In this document: positions 35,575-43,940 of the stretch, one piece after another
Layout of the letters: each line of letters starts with the position of its first letter
Numbering within the stretch: position 1 is the first letter of the stretch
From: Candidatus Onthenecus intestinigallinarum
GTDB taxonomy: Bacteria > Bacillota > Clostridia > Christensenellales > Aristaeellaceae
Assembly (NCBI GenBank): GCA_018713325.1
Contig: DVFJ01000006.1
Coordinates: 1 to 64,000, forward strand
DNA length: 64,000 nt
Reading direction: 5' to 3'
The notes under the pieces: model-generated
Database searches by the model: none
Told to the model about the DNA's origin: nothing
The model's input: only the letters and a program-made list of their open reading frames with translations
Translations under genes and position numbers: made by a program

Positions 35575-36351
35575 ATGACGATCCGCGAATACGCCCGTCC
35601 CGAGACGGCCGAGGAGGCCTGGCAGCTGTGCCAGAAGCGCCAGAACGTCGTGATGGCGGGCAACATGTGGCTGCGGATGCAAAGGCGCGCCGTCGGCACG
35701 GCGATCGACCTGTCCGGCCTGGGGCTGGATTTCGTGCGCGAGCGGGACGGCGGCTTTGAACTGGGCGCGATGGCGACGCTGCGCGAGCTGGAGACGCATC
35801 CGGGCCTGGAGGCGGCGTATGCCGGCGCGTTTGCGCGCGCGCTGTCGCCGATTGTGGGCGTGCAGTTCCGCAACACCGCCACGGTGGGCGGCAGCGTGTT
35901 TGCGCGCTTCGGCTTTTCCGACGTGGCGACGCTGCTGCTGGCGCTGGATGCGCGCGTGCGGCTGTACAAGGGGGGCGAAATGCCGCTGGAGGCGTTTCAG
36001 CGGGCGCCCTTTGCGCGCGACATCCTGCTGTCCGTCTTCGTGCCGGGCGGTGCGCAGGGCGTGGGCTATCACGCCATGCGGCGCAGCGCCACGGACTTTC
36101 CAGTGCTCGCGGTCGCCGCGGCGCAGGCGGCCGGCGGCCTGCGCGTGGCGGTGGGCGCGCGCCCGGCCCGCGCGCAGCTGTTGTGCGCGCAGGAGCGCGA
36201 GTGGAGCGACGCGCGGCGGGCGGAGCTGCTGCGGGGGATGGCCTTCGGCTCGAACATGCGCGCGACGGCGGATTACCGGCGCGCGATTGCGGACGTGCTC
36301 GTGCGCCGGGCCGTGCGCGACGCGATGGAGGGCAAGCAAGATGCGGATTGA
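35575..36351 (+). CDS. Molybdenum hydroxylase FAD-binding subunit (CoxM/XdhB type)
   Basis: A 258-residue subunit of the CO dehydrogenase/xanthine dehydrogenase medium-chain family. MAGNMWLRMQRRAVGTAIDLSGLGLDF corresponds to the first FAD contact and QFRNTATVGGSVFARFGFSDVATLLLALDA to the pyrophosphate-binding loop TxGG. It passes electrons from the iron-sulphur subunit to NAD or another acceptor. It overlaps the next gene by 11 bases. Confidence 0.9.
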   Translation: MTIREYARPETAEEAWQLCQKRQNVVMAGNMWLRMQRRAVGTAIDLSGLGLDFVRERDGGFELGAMATLRELETHPGLEAAYAGAFARALSPIVGVQFRNTATVGGSVFARFGFSDVATLLLALDARVRLYKGGEMPLEAFQRAPFARDILLSVFVPGGAQGVGYHAMRRSATDFPVLAVAAAQAAGGLRVAVGARPARAQLLCAQEREWSDARRAELLRGMAFGSNMRATADYRRAIADVLVRRAVRDAMEGKQDAD

Positions 36352-36805
36352 ACTGACGCTCAACGGGCAGCGCGTGTGCGCCGACATGCCGGCCGATGCG
36401 ACGCTCTATGAATTGCTGCGTGCGCAGGGCATGAAGAGCGTGAAGTGCGGGTGCGAGACGACGAACTGCGGCCTGTGCACCGTGCACCTGAACGGTCGGC
36501 CCGTGCTCTCGTGCAGCCAGCTGGCGGCGCGCTGCGCCGGGGCCGAGGTTGTGACGCTGGAGGGCCTGCAGGACGAGGCGCAGCTGCTCGCGCAGTGCCT
36601 GGCGGATGAAGGCGCGGAGCAGTGCGGCTTTTGCAGCCCGGGCCTTGTGATGAACGTGCTCGCCATGGCGCGCGAGCTGCGTAGCCCGACGCCGGAGCAG
36701 GTCGACCGCTACCTGGCGGGGAACCTGTGCCGTTGCACGGGCTACATGAGCCAGCGCAGGGCGATTGCCAAATATCTGAAGATGCGGGAGGAGGGAGCGC
36801 GATGA
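36341..36805 (+). CDS. Molybdenum hydroxylase 2Fe-2S subunit (CoxS/XdhC type)
   Basis: A 154-residue protein with two 2Fe-2S clusters. The plant-type cluster has CGCETTNCGLCTVHL and a later Cys in VLSCSQL; the second has CGFCSPGLVMN and LAGNLCRCTGY. The order and length are normal for the small subunit of molybdenum hydroxylases. The stop overlaps the start of the molybdenum subunit (ATGA). Confidence 0.95.
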   Translation: MRIELTLNGQRVCADMPADATLYELLRAQGMKSVKCGCETTNCGLCTVHLNGRPVLSCSQLAARCAGAEVVTLEGLQDEAQLLAQCLADEGAEQCGFCSPGLVMNVLAMARELRSPTPEQVDRYLAGNLCRCTGYMSQRRAIAKYLKMREEGAR

Positions 36806-39072
36806 AGCAGGTCGGACAGGGCGTGCGCAAGAAGGACGCCATGGCGCTGCTGTGCGGCAAGCCCGTGTACACGCAGGACCTCGCGCCGGCGGAGTGCCTG
36901 TGCGTCAAGCTCCTGCGAAGCCCGCACGCCAACGCCATCATCCGCCAGATCGACGCGTCCGCCGCGCGCCGGATGCCGGGCGTCGCATGCGTGCTCACCT
37001 ATGAGGACGCGCCCCGCTCGCGCTTCACCCTCGCCGGGCAAACCTATCCCGAGCCCAGCCCCTATGACCGGCTCATCCTCGACCGGCACGTGCGCCACGT
37101 GGGCGATCCCGTCGCCATCGTCGCCGCGGAAAGCGAGCGCGCGGCGGAGGCGGCGCTGCGCCGGATCCGGGTGCAGTACGAGGTGCTGCCCGCCGTGCTC
37201 GACGCGGAGCAGGCGCTGGACCATCCCGTGCTCGTGCATCCCGAGGACGACTGGAAGGCGCTGTGCGACGTGGGCGCGGACAACCGGCGCAACCTGTGCG
37301 CGCAGGAGGTCGTCTCCCAGGGCGACGTGGAGGCGGAGCTGGCCGCCTGCGACGTGGTCGTGGAGCGCACCTACCGCACGCAGGCCAACCAGCAGTGCAT
37401 GATGGAGACGTTCCGCGCCTATTCGTACATGGACGCATACGGCCGGCTGAATGTCGTCAGCTCCACGCAGGTGCCCTTCCACGTGCGCCGCATCCTGGCC
37501 AACGCGCTGGAGATGAAAAAGAGCGCCATCCGCGTGATCAAGCCGCGCATCGGCGGCGGCTTTGGCGCCAAGCAGACGGCCGTGTGCGAGATGTACCCGG
37601 CGCTGGTCACGGTCCGGACCGGACGGCCCGCGCTGCTCGTCTTCACGCGCGAGGAGAGCATGACCGCATCCTCGCCGCGCCATCCCATGACGATCCGCGT
37701 GCGCCTGGGCGCGACGCGGGCGGGCGACATCCGCGCGATGGACATGTACACGCTGTCCAACACCGGCGCGTACGGCGAGCACGGCCCCACGACCGTGGGC
37801 CTGTCCGGCCACAAGTCGCTGCCGCTCTACTCGCGGGCAAACGCGTTCCGCTTTGCCTACGACGTGGTCTATACGAACACGATGTCCTCGGGCGCATACC
37901 GCGGCTACGGCGCGACGCAGGGCCTGTTTGCGATGGAATCGGCGATCAACGAGCTGGCGCACGCGCTGAAGATGGACCCGGCCGCGCTGCGCGCGCGCAA
38001 CATGGTGCGCGAGGGCGAGCAGATGCCCGCCTATTACAGCGAGACCGCCCAGAGCTGCGCGCTGGACCGCTGCCTTGCGCGCGTGCGGGAGATGATCGGC
38101 TGGACGGACAAGTATCCCCGCCGCGTACTGGAAAATGGCCACATTCGCGCCGTCGGCCTGGCGCTGGCCATGCAGGGCTCGGGCATCTCGGGCGTGGACA
38201 CGGCGTCGGCCTCCATCCGCGTGGGCGACGACGGCGCCTACAACCTGATGATCGGCGCGACGGACATGGGCACGGGCTGCGATACGATCCTGGCGCAGAT
38301 GGCCGCCGACTGCCTGGACTGCGACGTGTCCGACATCGCGGTCAGCGGCGTGGATACCGACCAGTCGCCCTATGACACCGGCTCCTACGCCTCAAGCACG
38401 ACGTATGTGACGGGCATGGCGGTCGTCAAGGCGTGCGGCCTGCTGCGCGAAAAGATCGTCGCGGCGGGCGCGCAGCTGCTCGGCTGCGCGGCGGAGGATG
38501 CGGAGTTTGACGGGACCTGCGTGCGCTGCGGCGGCGAGACCGTCTCCCTGCGCGACGTGGCCAACCGCTCGCTCGCGGCGGGCGCGCAGGAGCTGTTTGC
38601 GTCCGCGTCGCACGGCTCGCCCGTGTCGCCGCCGCCGTTCATGGCGGGCGCGGCGGAGGTCGATATCGACCCCGAGACCGGCGAGGTGCGCGTGGTGGAC
38701 TACTGCGCGGCCGTCGACTGCGGCACGGTCGTCAATCCAAACCTTGCGCGCGTGCAGACTGAGGGCGGCATCGCCCAGGGCATCGGCATGGCGCTCTATG
38801 AGGACGTGCGCATGACGGACAGGGGCCGCATGATGAGCAACTCCTTCATGCAGTACAAGATCCCCACGCGCCTGGATGTGCCCAGCATCCGCGTGGAGTT
38901 TGAGCAGAGCTACGAGCCCACGGGCCCGTTCGGCGCCAAGTCCATCGGCGAGATCGTCATCAACACGCCCGCGCCCGCCATCGCCGACGCCGTGTACAAC
39001 GCCGTGGGCGTGCGCGTGACCGACCTGCCCATCACGCCTGAAAAGGTGCTGCGGGGCATGGGACGGCTGTGA
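36802..39072 (+). CDS. Molybdenum hydroxylase catalytic subunit (xanthine dehydrogenase family)
   Basis: A 756-residue molybdopterin-binding subunit. Recognisable parts are the N-terminal ald_Xan_dh_C-like domain (GKPVYTQDLAP, LLRSPHANA), GGGFGAKQ for the cofactor loop, GAYRGYGATQG, the glycine-rich ...GSGISG..., and the C-terminal GAKSIGEIVINTPAPAIADAVYNAVGVR with the expected glutamate (GE). Together with the two preceding subunits and yqeC it may be a selenium-dependent purine or other N-heterocycle hydroxylase. The substrate cannot be fixed; no purine-degradation genes are in view. Confidence 0.93.
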   Translation: MKQVGQGVRKKDAMALLCGKPVYTQDLAPAECLCVKLLRSPHANAIIRQIDASAARRMPGVACVLTYEDAPRSRFTLAGQTYPEPSPYDRLILDRHVRHVGDPVAIVAAESERAAEAALRRIRVQYEVLPAVLDAEQALDHPVLVHPEDDWKALCDVGADNRRNLCAQEVVSQGDVEAELAACDVVVERTYRTQANQQCMMETFRAYSYMDAYGRLNVVSSTQVPFHVRRILANALEMKKSAIRVIKPRIGGGFGAKQTAVCEMYPALVTVRTGRPALLVFTREESMTASSPRHPMTIRVRLGATRAGDIRAMDMYTLSNTGAYGEHGPTTVGLSGHKSLPLYSRANAFRFAYDVVYTNTMSSGAYRGYGATQGLFAMESAINELAHALKMDPAALRARNMVREGEQMPAYYSETAQSCALDRCLARVREMIGWTDKYPRRVLENGHIRAVGLALAMQGSGISGVDTASASIRVGDDGAYNLMIGATDMGTGCDTILAQMAADCLDCDVSDIAVSGVDTDQSPYDTGSYASSTTYVTGMAVVKACGLLREKIVAAGAQLLGCAAEDAEFDGTCVRCGGETVSLRDVANRSLAAGAQELFASASHGSPVSPPPFMAGAAEVDIDPETGEVRVVDYCAAVDCGTVVNPNLARVQTEGGIAQGIGMALYEDVRMTDRGRMMSNSFMQYKIPTRLDVPSIRVEFEQSYEPTGPFGAKSIGEIVINTPAPAIADAVYNAVGVRVTDLPITPEKVLRGMGRL

Positions 39073-39692
39073 GGCTGGGCGTAATCCTGCTCGCGGCCGG
39101 GCGCGGCGTGCGCTTTGGCGGCGACAAGCTCGCGGCATGCGTGGAGGGCAGAACGCTGTTTGCGCGCGCGCTGGATGTCGCCGCCGCGCTGGGCGCCAGC
39201 CGGTGCGTGGCCGTCGTGTCGGATCCGGCGCGGGCGCTGGAGGCGAAGGCACGGGGCCTTCTGCCCGTGCTGAACGACCGGCCGGAGGCGGGTATCTCCC
39301 GCTCGATCCGCCTGGGCCTGGATGCGTGCGACGCCAGCGGGGCGTGCGACGCCAGCGGGGCGTGCGACGCCGGCGGGGCATGCGATGCCTATCTGTTCAT
39401 GGTCGGCGATCAGCCGTACCTGCGCGCGCAGAGCGTGCGGGCGCTCATCGAGACGTGGGAGCGCGGGCGCTGCGCCATCGCGTGCCTGGGCTGCGGCGGG
39501 GAGCCGGGCAATCCCGTGATCTTTGCGGCGCGCTTTGCGCCGGAGCTGCGCGCGCTTTCGGGCGACGTGGGCGGCAAGCGCGTGATGCGGGCGCACCCGG
39601 AGCTGGTGCGCATCGTGCAGGCGGACGCGCGGGAGCTGTGGGACATGGACACACCTCAGGAGAGGAGGAGAGCCCCGTGCAGCAGGGACTGA
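39069..39692 (+). CDS. mocA: MocA-like molybdenum cofactor nucleotidyltransferase
   Basis: A 207-residue NTP-transferase of the MobA/MocA family. It begins GVILLAAGRGVRFGGDKLAA (nucleotide-binding loop) and has FMVGDQPYL and GNPVIFAARFAPEL. MocA adds CMP to molybdopterin to make the cytosine dinucleotide cofactor used by hydroxylases of this type. A tandem repeat of six residues (Cys-Asp-Ala-Ser/Gly-Gly-Ala) sits just before the GDQP motif. The GTG start overlaps the stop of the catalytic subunit; no other start has a site. Confidence 0.9.
   Translation: MRLGVILLAAGRGVRFGGDKLAACVEGRTLFARALDVAAALGASRCVAVVSDPARALEAKARGLLPVLNDRPEAGISRSIRLGLDACDASGACDASGACDAGGACDAYLFMVGDQPYLRAQSVRALIETWERGRCAIACLGCGGEPGNPVIFAARFAPELRALSGDVGGKRVMRAHPELVRIVQADARELWDMDTPQERRRAPCSRD
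39324..39389 (+). repeat. 18-bp tandem repeat inside mocA
   Basis: Three full in-frame copies of an 18-bp unit starting GCGTGCGACGCCAGCGGG (39324-39341, 39342-39359, and 39360-39377 with one change) and a 12-base partial fourth copy with two changes. Each copy adds six residues and keeps the frame. Confidence 0.95.
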
Positions 39693-40189
39693 TTCACGTC
39701 TACTATGGAGACGGCAAGGGCAAGACCACCGCGGCGATGGGCCTGGCGCTGCGCGCGCTTGGCGCGCAGATGCAGGTCACGGTGATGCAGTTTTTGAAAA
39801 ACCGTCCGTCCGGCGAGGTGGAGATGCTGCGCCGCTGCGGCGCGACGGTGCTGCGGGGACAGGCGAACGACAAGTTCGTCTTTCAGATGGACGAGGCGGA
39901 GCGCGCGCAGACGGCGCGCATCCACGAGGACAACTTCCGCGCGGCGACGCACAGCGGCTGCGACCTGCTCGTGCTGGACGAGGCGCTCTCCGCAGTCAGC
40001 GTCGGCGTCTTTTCGCAGGAGGCGCTGCTCGAATTCCTGCGCGGAAAGCCGTCGAACATGGAGGTCGTGATCACGGGCCATGCGCCGCTGCCGGACGTCG
40101 TCGCGCTTGCGGACTACGTGACGCACATGGCCTGCGAGCGCCACCCCTACCAGCGCGGCGTGCAGGCGCGCCGCGGCATCGAATACTGA
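39677..40189 (+). CDS. cobO: Cob(I)alamin adenosyltransferase (CobA/CobO/BtuR family)
   Basis: A 170-residue P-loop enzyme. Its motifs are IHVYYGDGKGKTTAAMGLALRALG near the N-terminus, VMQFLK, DLLVLDEALSAV (Walker B) and VITGHAPLPDVVALADYVTHM, as in CobA/BtuR. It adenosylates corrinoids. A home inside a molybdenum hydroxylase operon is unusual, although corrinoid use is expected in this organism (metH). The GTG start at 39677 has AGGAGGAG 6-8 bases upstream and overlaps the mocA end by 16 bases. Confidence 0.92.
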   Translation: MQQGLIHVYYGDGKGKTTAAMGLALRALGAQMQVTVMQFLKNRPSGEVEMLRRCGATVLRGQANDKFVFQMDEAERAQTARIHEDNFRAATHSGCDLLVLDEALSAVSVGVFSQEALLEFLRGKPSNMEVVITGHAPLPDVVALADYVTHMACERHPYQRGVQARRGIEY

Positions 40190-40207
40190 AGAGGCGAGGC
40201 GAGACGG

Positions 40208-40795
40208 ATGCCCCCGGACTTTCACATCCTCATGCGCTGCGACGAGGTCGCATGCGAGCGGTGGACGCTGCCGGCCGATCACCGCATCCGGCGCTATGCG
40301 CCCGGCGACGAGGCGGCCTGGGCGCGCATCGAGCGCGCGGTCGGCGCGTTCCCGGGGCGGGTACAGGCGCAGGTGGAGGCTTACCTGCTGGACCGGTACG
40401 ACCCGGACGCCCTCGCGCGCCGCTGCCTGCTGGCCGTGGACGGCGTGGGCCGCGCGGTGGGCGTGTGCACGGCCTGGCGCGAGCCGCAGGGCCTGCGCGA
40501 CGTGGCCTCGCTGCACGGCCTGGCGGTCGAACCGGCGTCGCAGGGCCGGGGCGTGGGCCGGGCGCTGGTGGACGAGGCGATGCGCCTGTTCGAGGGGCTG
40601 GGGGAGACGCCCGTCTATGCGCGCGTGCCCGTAAAGAGCCTGCGGGCGATCGCGCTGCTCATGGACGTGGGGTTTTATCCGCTGAAGACGGAGACGTTCG
40701 GCGACCACGAGAACCCGTTCGACCTGGCGGCAGGCGCGCTGCGCGGCCGGCTGGACGCGCGAACATATGAACGATTCATGGATACGGCGCGCTGA
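40208..40795 (+). CDS. GNAT family acetyltransferase
   Basis: A 195-residue N-acetyltransferase. The acetyl-CoA-binding motif A is HGLAVEPASQGRGVGRALVDEAMRLF, with the Q/RxxGxG/A signature at SQGRGVG. The substrate is unknown. It lies 18 bases after cobO and 16 bases before luxS on the same strand. Confidence 0.88.
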   Translation: MPPDFHILMRCDEVACERWTLPADHRIRRYAPGDEAAWARIERAVGAFPGRVQAQVEAYLLDRYDPDALARRCLLAVDGVGRAVGVCTAWREPQGLRDVASLHGLAVEPASQGRGVGRALVDEAMRLFEGLGETPVYARVPVKSLRAIALLMDVGFYPLKTETFGDHENPFDLAAGALRGRLDARTYERFMDTAR

Positions 40796-40811
40796 CGCCA
40801 AAGGAGGAGCC

Positions 40812-41273
40812 ATGCAAACGATTGCGAGCTTTCAGATCGACCACGACGTGCTCACGCCGGGCATGTACGTCTCGCGCGTGGACGGGGACGTTATTACCTA
40901 CGACCTGCGCTTCAAGCGCCCCAATGCGGGCGACTATCTCGAAAACGGCGCGCTGCACACGATCGAGCACCTGTTTGCGACGTACGCGCGCAACAGCCGG
41001 TTCGGCCAGCAGGTCGTCTACTTCGGGCCGATGGGCTGCCGTACGGGCTTTTACCTGCTCGTGCGCGACGCGCTCAGCCCGGCGGACGCCATCGCCCTGA
41101 CGCAGGAGGCCTGCGCGTTCATCGAGGCGTTCGAGGGCGAGATCCCTGGCGCGCAGCGGCGCGAGTGCGGCAACTACCTGGAGCATGACCTGCCGGGGGC
41201 CCGGCAGGAGGCCGCCGCGTTTGCCCGCCGGATTGCGGACTGGACGCCGGAGCGCATGACGTATCCGGCCTGA
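40812..41273 (+). CDS. luxS: S-ribosylhomocysteine lyase (LuxS)
   Basis: A 153-residue enzyme of normal length. The metal-binding HTIEH motif lies at LHTIEHLFATYARNS, with the third ligand in MGCRTGFYLL context and the C-terminal CGNYLEHDL. LuxS splits S-ribosylhomocysteine to homocysteine and DPD, the precursor of AI-2, in the activated methyl cycle; the homocysteine could feed the MetH at the right end of the window. AAGGAGGAG precedes the ATG. Confidence 0.97.
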   Translation: MQTIASFQIDHDVLTPGMYVSRVDGDVITYDLRFKRPNAGDYLENGALHTIEHLFATYARNSRFGQQVVYFGPMGCRTGFYLLVRDALSPADAIALTQEACAFIEAFEGEIPGAQRRECGNYLEHDLPGARQEAAAFARRIADWTPERMTYPA

Positions 41274-41289
41274 AAGATGAAAAGGATGA

Positions 41290-41319
41290 GGGAGCGCCCC
41301 GAGGGACGCTCCCCTTTTT
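41290..41319 (+). terminator. Terminator of luxS
   Basis: A 7-bp stem (41290-41296 with 41307-41313), a 10-base loop and a C-T5 run; it lies between convergent luxS and cotJC. Confidence 0.85.
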
Positions 41320-41320
41320 G

Positions 41321-41947
41321 CTATCTGTCGCGCGCGCCCTTGTCGCCCGCGCGCAGGTCGAACGCCGGGTTGATGGCGAAGAAGTTCTGCTCGTCGAGCT
41401 GATCCTGCACGTGGCGCAGCAGCTCGCCGAAGCGCTGATAGTGCACGATCTCGCGCTGGCGCAGGAACCGGATGACGTCGTTGACGTCCGGATCGTCGCT
41501 GATGCGCAGGATGTTGTCATAGGTGGTTCTCGCCTTCATCTCGGCGGCCATGTCCTCGCTCAGGTCGGTGATGGGGTCGCCCTTGACCTGCAGGGCGGCC
41601 GCGCTGAACGGCATGCCGGAGGCGGCCTGCGGGTATACGCCGGTCGTGTGATCGACCAGATAGGCCTCAAAGCCGCCCGCGACGGCCTCCTGCGGCGTGA
41701 GATCGCGCGTGAGCTGGTGGATGATGCTGCCCACGATCTCCAGATGCGCCAGCTCTTCCGTGCCGATGTCGGTCAGCGCCGCCTTGGCGCGCGCATACGG
41801 CATGGAAAAGCGCTGGCTCAGATAGCGCAGCGACGCGCCCAGCTCGCCGTCCGGGCCGCCGTACTGGCTGATGATCGCCTGGGCCAGGCGTGGGTTCGTG
41901 CGCGCGATGCGCACGGGATACTGCAGGTGCTTCTCATAGGACCACAT
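41321..41947 (-). CDS. cotJC: CotJC, manganese catalase-type spore coat protein
   Basis: A 208-residue ferritin-like protein: MWSYEKHLQYPVRI at the N-terminus, LSQRFSMPYARAKAALTDIGTEELAHLEIVGSIIHQL supplying metal-binding Glu and His, and FLRQREIVHYQRFGELLRHVQ with a second Glu/His pair. It belongs to the manganese catalase/CotJC family of the spore coat. It is the third gene of the cotJABC operon, 3 bases after cotJB. Confidence 0.96.
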   Translation of the reverse strand: MWSYEKHLQYPVRIARTNPRLAQAIISQYGGPDGELGASLRYLSQRFSMPYARAKAALTDIGTEELAHLEIVGSIIHQLTRDLTPQEAVAGGFEAYLVDHTTGVYPQAASGMPFSAAALQVKGDPITDLSEDMAAEMKARTTYDNILRISDDPDVNDVIRFLRQREIVHYQRFGELLRHVQDQLDEQNFFAINPAFDLRAGDKGARDR

Positions 41948-41950
41948 GGC

Positions 41951-42178
41951 TCACGCCTCCTTTCCGGGCAGGTTCGCTTCGAGCTCCCACGGCCATGGAT
42001 CGTCGATCCACGACCAGCGGTCGCGCTCGTGGGGCACGCAGGCATAGCCGCCGCACTCCTGCGCGCACAGCCGCCGGTACAGCGCGAGCGCCGAGATGTC
42101 CTCGGGATGGGTGTCCAGATACAGCCGCACTTCCCAGGCGGCAAAGGAGCGGGCCAGGTTCACACAGGCGTCACACAT
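41951..42178 (-). CDS. cotJB: CotJB spore coat protein
   Basis: A 75-residue protein with the CotJB pattern: AAWEVRLYLDTHPEDISALALYRR and the closing RWSWIDDPWPWE. It overlaps cotJA by 8 bases, the operon order known in Bacillus and Clostridia. It acts in coat assembly with CotJC. Confidence 0.93.
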   Translation of the reverse strand: MCDACVNLARSFAAWEVRLYLDTHPEDISALALYRRLCAQECGGYACVPHERDRWSWIDDPWPWELEANLPGKEA

Positions 42179-42368
42179 GGCGCGCGCCTCCCTTCATCGT
42201 GTGGCCCTGAAAGGGCTTGTCGAGCTCGGGGAAGAGCGTGCCGCGCGTGAGCGCCAGCTCCGGCGAATAGGTGCCGTCCAGGCATTGCCACGGGACATAC
42301 GCCATCGCTGGGGCGGGACACCGGGGCAGGGACGGATATGCGCAGGGATCGGATTGAACCGTCGCCAC
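42171..42368 (-). CDS. cotJA: CotJA spore coat protein
   Basis: A 65-residue protein with the CotJA core AMAYVPWQCLDGTYSPELALTRGTLFPELDKPF. I chose the GTG at 42368 because AAAGGA lies 9 bases upstream. Earlier ATG codons at 42377 and 42401 are in frame but too close to that site or without one. It is the first gene of the operon, and a sporulation-type promoter precedes it. Confidence 0.9.
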   Translation of the reverse strand: MATVQSDPCAYPSLPRCPAPAMAYVPWQCLDGTYSPELALTRGTLFPELDKPFQGHTMKGGARHV

Positions 42369-42416
42369 TGAAATCATTCCTTTCGCGTGGATCGTCCGCA
42401 TGGAGCGGACACTTCC

Positions 42417-42442
42417 AAGCTATGCCCGCATGCGGCCGGCGT
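42417..42442 (-). promoter_or_regulatory. Sporulation-type promoter of cotJABC
   Basis: On the minus strand AC (42441-42442), 16 bases, then CATAGCTT (42417-42424). This is the same AC-N16-CATAnnnT geometry seen before the coat-like gene at 18.3 kb and fits sigma-K or sigma-E. Confidence 0.5.
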
Positions 42443-42463
42443 TCCACCGGCGCGGCCGGAAAT

Positions 42464-42494
42464 GAAAAGGGGGAAGGAGCGGCGGCTCCTTCCC
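42464..42494 (-). terminator. Terminator of the MFS exporter gene
   Basis: A 10-bp perfect stem (42471-42480 with 42485-42494), then CC and TTTT on the minus strand. Confidence 0.9.
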
Positions 42495-42506
42495 GATCGG
42501 CTTCAG

Positions 42507-43799
42507 TCAGACCCGGCCTGCGTCGCGCCAGACATGCCCGCGCAGCAGGCGGTTGAAGATCAGACAGACCAGTACGCCCGCAACGCCCAGCGCAAAGAAC
42601 GTCAGCGCCGCGCCCGCGCCTGCGTCCCTGCCGAAGAGCCGCGCGAGCACGCCGGTGGGGTCGGACGCGTCCATCAGCGGCTGAAACACCCTGTCCACCA
42701 GCAGGCCGCCGGCCAGATAGCCCAGGGGAATGGTGAAGAACTGCAGCGTGTTGCGGCAGGCGTAGACGCGGCCCTGCATGCCTGGCGGGATGGACGAGCG
42801 CAGGATTACGTCCAGGTTCGCGTTCATCAGCGGGATGGCGAGCCAGCCCAGCACGCTGCCCACGCACCACGCGATGGGCGTACGGCCGAAGGCGAGCAGG
42901 AAGTTCTCCGTGCTCATGGACAGCAACAGCGTCAGGCGGATGACGCGCACGCGCTCGCGGGGTGCGGGCAACAGCGCGGCCAGCGCACTGCCCAGCAGCG
43001 TCGCAGCGCCGGCGCAGGCGTTCACCAGGCCCAGCGCCGCCTCGCCCCCGCGGGAGAGCAGCAGGGCGGGCAGCGCGGCCTCGTACGCCGAGGCGACGAG
43101 GTTGATGCACGCCAGGTAGAGCATCAGCGTCAGCACCAGCGGCTGCCCGCGCACAAAGCGAAGGCCTGCCCGCGCGTCGGACAGGACGCCCTGCCGCGCC
43201 GCGCCGTCCGCGCGCGGAACCGGCGGGATGCGGATGCAGCACAGCAGTACGGCAAACGCCAGCGCAAACGTGCCAAGGTCAAACGCGATGACCGCCTCCA
43301 TGCCGGCGAGCGCGAACAGCGCCGTGGCGAAGACGGGCGTCAGCAGCGTGTTGAGCGAATGCGACAGGGACCGCAGGCCGCTGCTGCGCTGATACCAGGC
43401 GGGCGGCACGAGCAGCGTCGCGGCCACGTCGGACGCGGGCTGCTGGAGGGTGCCCATCAAGCCGTTGACCGCGTTGAGCACATACAGGTGCCAGGGGCGC
43501 AGCGCCCCCGCCCGCAGCAGGCACAGCGTCACGACGGTACAGACCGCGGCGCACAGGTCGCACGCGAGCATCACGCGCCGCTTGTCCCAGCGATCGCTCA
43601 GCGCGCCGGCAAAGATGCTCGCCGTCACGTAGGGAGCGTAGGAGCAGACGGACAGCAGCGCGGTTTCCAGCGCGGAGCCGCTCGTCTGATACAGCCAGAT
43701 GACCAGCGCAAAGCGGGTCATGCCGCTGCCCAGCGCCGAAAACGACTGCGTGCCGAGCAGCGCCAGATAGGACGTCAGTTTTCTTCGTTCGTCATTCAT
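42507..43799 (-). CDS. MFS transporter (MFS_3-type exporter)
   Basis: A 430-residue membrane protein with about 12 hydrophobic segments in two halves. The MFS motif A is present as GALSDRWDKRRVML in the loop after helix 2. It resembles enterobactin- or macrolide-exporter-like MFS_3 proteins; the cargo is unknown. Met at 43799 is chosen because GGAG lies 9 bases upstream. It follows the TSUP gene by 141 bases, which contain a possible pseudoknot. Confidence 0.9.
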   Translation of the reverse strand: MNDERRKLTSYLALLGTQSFSALGSGMTRFALVIWLYQTSGSALETALLSVCSYAPYVTASIFAGALSDRWDKRRVMLACDLCAAVCTVVTLCLLRAGALRPWHLYVLNAVNGLMGTLQQPASDVAATLLVPPAWYQRSSGLRSLSHSLNTLLTPVFATALFALAGMEAVIAFDLGTFALAFAVLLCCIRIPPVPRADGAARQGVLSDARAGLRFVRGQPLVLTLMLYLACINLVASAYEAALPALLLSRGGEAALGLVNACAGAATLLGSALAALLPAPRERVRVIRLTLLLSMSTENFLLAFGRTPIAWCVGSVLGWLAIPLMNANLDVILRSSIPPGMQGRVYACRNTLQFFTIPLGYLAGGLLVDRVFQPLMDASDPTGVLARLFGRDAGAGAALTFFALGVAGVLVCLIFNRLLRGHVWRDAGRV

Positions 43800-43852
43800 G
43801 AGACTTCGCTCCTTTGATTTCATCGCAATGGATCATCAAAAGCGCAAAGCCT

Positions 43853-43899
43853 GAGGACCTTTCATTCCTCCATGCAGCGTCCTCAAACCTTGCATGGAG
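43853..43899 (-). ncRNA. Possible H-type pseudoknot in the TSUP-MFS intergenic RNA
   Basis: Read on the minus strand: CTCCATGCA, six loop bases, GAGGAC, GC, TGCATGGAG, nine loop bases, GTCCTC. The first and fourth parts pair over 9 bp (43891-43899 with 43868-43876), and the loop GAGGAC (43879-43884) pairs with the downstream GTCCTC (43853-43858). This is the layout of an H-type pseudoknot, about 54 bases before the MFS start codon. I do not recognise a known riboswitch class. Confidence 0.4.
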
Positions 43900-43940
43900 C
43901 TTCGGCAATGGCCAGCTTCAAGGCCGTCACCTCCTTGGAT

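Noticed and set aside
39324..39389. CRISPR-like array
   Set aside because: The units are contiguous 18-bp tandem copies inside a coding frame, with no spacers.
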